Below are positions 63,066 through 64,000 of a stretch of DNA of 64,000 nt, one piece after another. The first letter of the stretch is position 1; each line of letters starts with the position of its first letter. The notes below the pieces were generated by a model that saw nothing but the letters and a program-made list of their open reading frames with translations, was not told the DNA's origin and did not search any database. This DNA comes from Nitratireductor aestuarii. Its GTDB lineage: Bacteria; Pseudomonadota; Alphaproteobacteria; Rhizobiales; Rhizobiaceae. The stretch lies in the NCBI RefSeq assembly GCF_014641695.1, contig NZ_BMIF01000010.1:1-64000 (forward strand). The letters are read 5' to 3'. The position numbers and the translations under genes were made by a program.

Positions 63066-64000
63066 TCAGCTGCCCGCGTAAATGCGATCGAGCACTTCTG
63101 CGACCTTGAGAAGCTCGTCAGCCTGTGGATCAAACCGATTGCTGACGGCAAGGCGATTGGCCCAGTCGACCGCTGCGCGACCGCCCCAGGCATCAGGCGG
63201 GATGGTGAGGACTTCGCTTTGCGTGCCCCGCCGAAGCTCGGCGGTGAAATCGTAGAACGAGCCGTTCACGTTCGAGAAGGCGAGCGAGCCCTCCGTTCCC
63301 TGGAAGGTCACTGAAATGACGGCATCGCACCCGGCATGGAGCCGCCACGAACAGGCGAGGCGCGCCGCCAGGCCGTTCTCAAGCTCAATGGTTGCGACGG
63401 CATAGTCCTCGACCTTCGACAAACAGTTGAGAAGCTTCTCACCTTGCGCGAACAATTGGCTATAAATATTAGTGGCTATTGGGAAATCCAGTGTCCACAA
63501 AAGCAGATCCACGAGGTGCACGCCGAGATCGATGACGCAACCGCCGCCCGATTGAGCCGGGTCATAGAACCAGGCCTTGTCCGGTCCATAGGCATTGTGA
63601 AAGACCAGTTCGGCGGCATAGATCTTACCGATCACGTTCTCCCGCACGAGGTCGCGGATCTGCTCCATGCCTGCGGTGAAGCGGTAGGAGAGATCGACGC
63701 CCAACAGCCTGTCGTTGCGCCGCGCAGCTTCCAGCACAGCCTTGACCTCGCCCGCATTGCGGCCGAGCGGCTTCTGGCAGAAGACAGCAACACCCGCCTC
63801 GAGTGCGGCGATCGACTGCTCGGCGTGGAGTGCGCTGGGTGTGGCGATGACAATGCCATCCGGCGACAGAGCCAGAAGCTTTTCGAGCGATCCGACGATT
63901 TCAGCCTGCGGCGTACGCTTAAGCGCGGCCTTCTGCATCTCCGGGTTTGGCTCGACAATGGCGCAGGCGTCGATTGCGCTGCCCGCGAGCATGGCTTCCA
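63066..64000 (-). CDS. Gfo/Idh/MocA family oxidoreductase (N-terminus beyond window)
   Basis: At least 311 residues of a Gfo/Idh/MocA-type NAD(P)-dependent oxidoreductase, read leftward and still open at the window edge; the ATG at 63992 is probably internal since the Rossmann GxGxxG start is missing. Visible are PDGIVIATPSALHAEQSIAALEAG, the FCQKPLGRN equivalent of the EKP motif with its catalytic Lys, and GGGCVIDLGVHLVDLL in the C-terminal sheet domain. Substrate is probably a sugar or inositol-like polyol; it cannot be specified. Confidence 0.88.
   Translation of the reverse strand, partial: EAMLAGSAIDACAIVEPNPEMQKAALKRTPQAEIVGSLEKLLALSPDGIVIATPSALHAEQSIAALEAGVAVFCQKPLGRNAGEVKAVLEAARRNDRLLGVDLSYRFTAGMEQIRDLVRENVIGKIYAAELVFHNAYGPDKAWFYDPAQSGGGCVIDLGVHLVDLLLWTLDFPIATNIYSQLFAQGEKLLNCLSKVEDYAVATIELENGLAARLACSWRLHAGCDAVISVTFQGTEGSLAFSNVNGSFYDFTAELRRGTQSEVLTIPPDAWGGRAAVDWANRLAVSNRFDPQADELLKVAEVLDRIYAGS

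Overview
The window looks like chromosomal DNA of an alphaproteobacterium of the order Hyphomicrobiales (Rhizobiales; a Rhizobiaceae/Phyllobacteriaceae-type organism). The clues are GC-rich coding with dense operons, a rhizobial-order urease operon (ureD-A-J-B-C-E-F-G), a urea ABC importer (urtABCDE), TRAP carriers, and sigma-EcfG-like promoters in front of small stress-type genes. I cannot name a species. No tRNA, rRNA, CRISPR array or complete mobile element is visible. A likely transposase tail sits at the extreme left edge, and the right edge cuts a Gfo/Idh/MocA oxidoreductase. No gene-free stretch exceeds about 260 bases.

Region 1 (0-17 kb) handles urea. After a tandem-DUF1428 gene come the urease subunits, Ni permease and accessory genes. 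A convergent two-component pair follows: a NarL/LuxR-type response regulator and a very unusual sensor that fuses an NCS1-type permease, a cysteine-rich knuckle, a histidine kinase and a receiver. The sensor gene diverges from urtABCDE. The layout suggests that extracellular or transported urea (or a related N compound) is sensed, imported by Urt and hydrolysed by urease. Region 2 (17-21 kb) is a YehZYXW/Opu-type osmoprotectant ABC importer, read leftward.

Region 3 (21-40 kb) is an acid-catabolism island. An IclR regulator diverges from a TRAP importer (dctQMP). Next come acyl-CoA genes: a MaoC-like protein, a CaiB CoA-transferase, an acyl-CoA dehydrogenase, a family I CoA-transferase, an AMACR-like protein, a second MaoC protein and a CitE-like lyase, then an MFS carrier. 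The set resembles itaconate/C5-dicarboxylate degradation (CoA activation, hydration, citramalyl-CoA-type cleavage). Leftward genes encode an ADP-forming acyl-CoA synthetase and an acyl-CoA dehydrogenase, opposite a second TRAP importer (dctPQM).

Region 4 (40-51 kb) is a beta-oxidation-like island. An IclR regulator, a PaaG-like isomerase and a dienoyl-CoA-reductase-like SDR are read leftward. Rightward come an acyl-CoA dehydrogenase, a FadJ-type bifunctional enzyme, a thiolase-fold protein lacking the catalytic Cys with a DUF35 partner (Ltp2-like aldolase arrangement), a PAS-LuxR regulator, a canonical thiolase and an AMP-forming acyl-CoA ligase. Region 5 (51-57.5 kb) is the distal valine pathway (mmsA, isobutyryl-CoA dehydrogenase, 3-hydroxyisobutyryl-CoA hydrolase, mmsB, enoyl-CoA hydratase) opposite a LysR regulator.

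Region 6 (57.5-64 kb) is a set of small stress-type genes: SRPBCC, a Pro-rich peptide, two Zn alcohol dehydrogenases, DUF4267-like, DUF2243 and DUF4142 proteins. Four promoters fitting GGAAC-N18/19-TT (the RpoE2/EcfG class) can be read there, so it is probably part of the general stress regulon.
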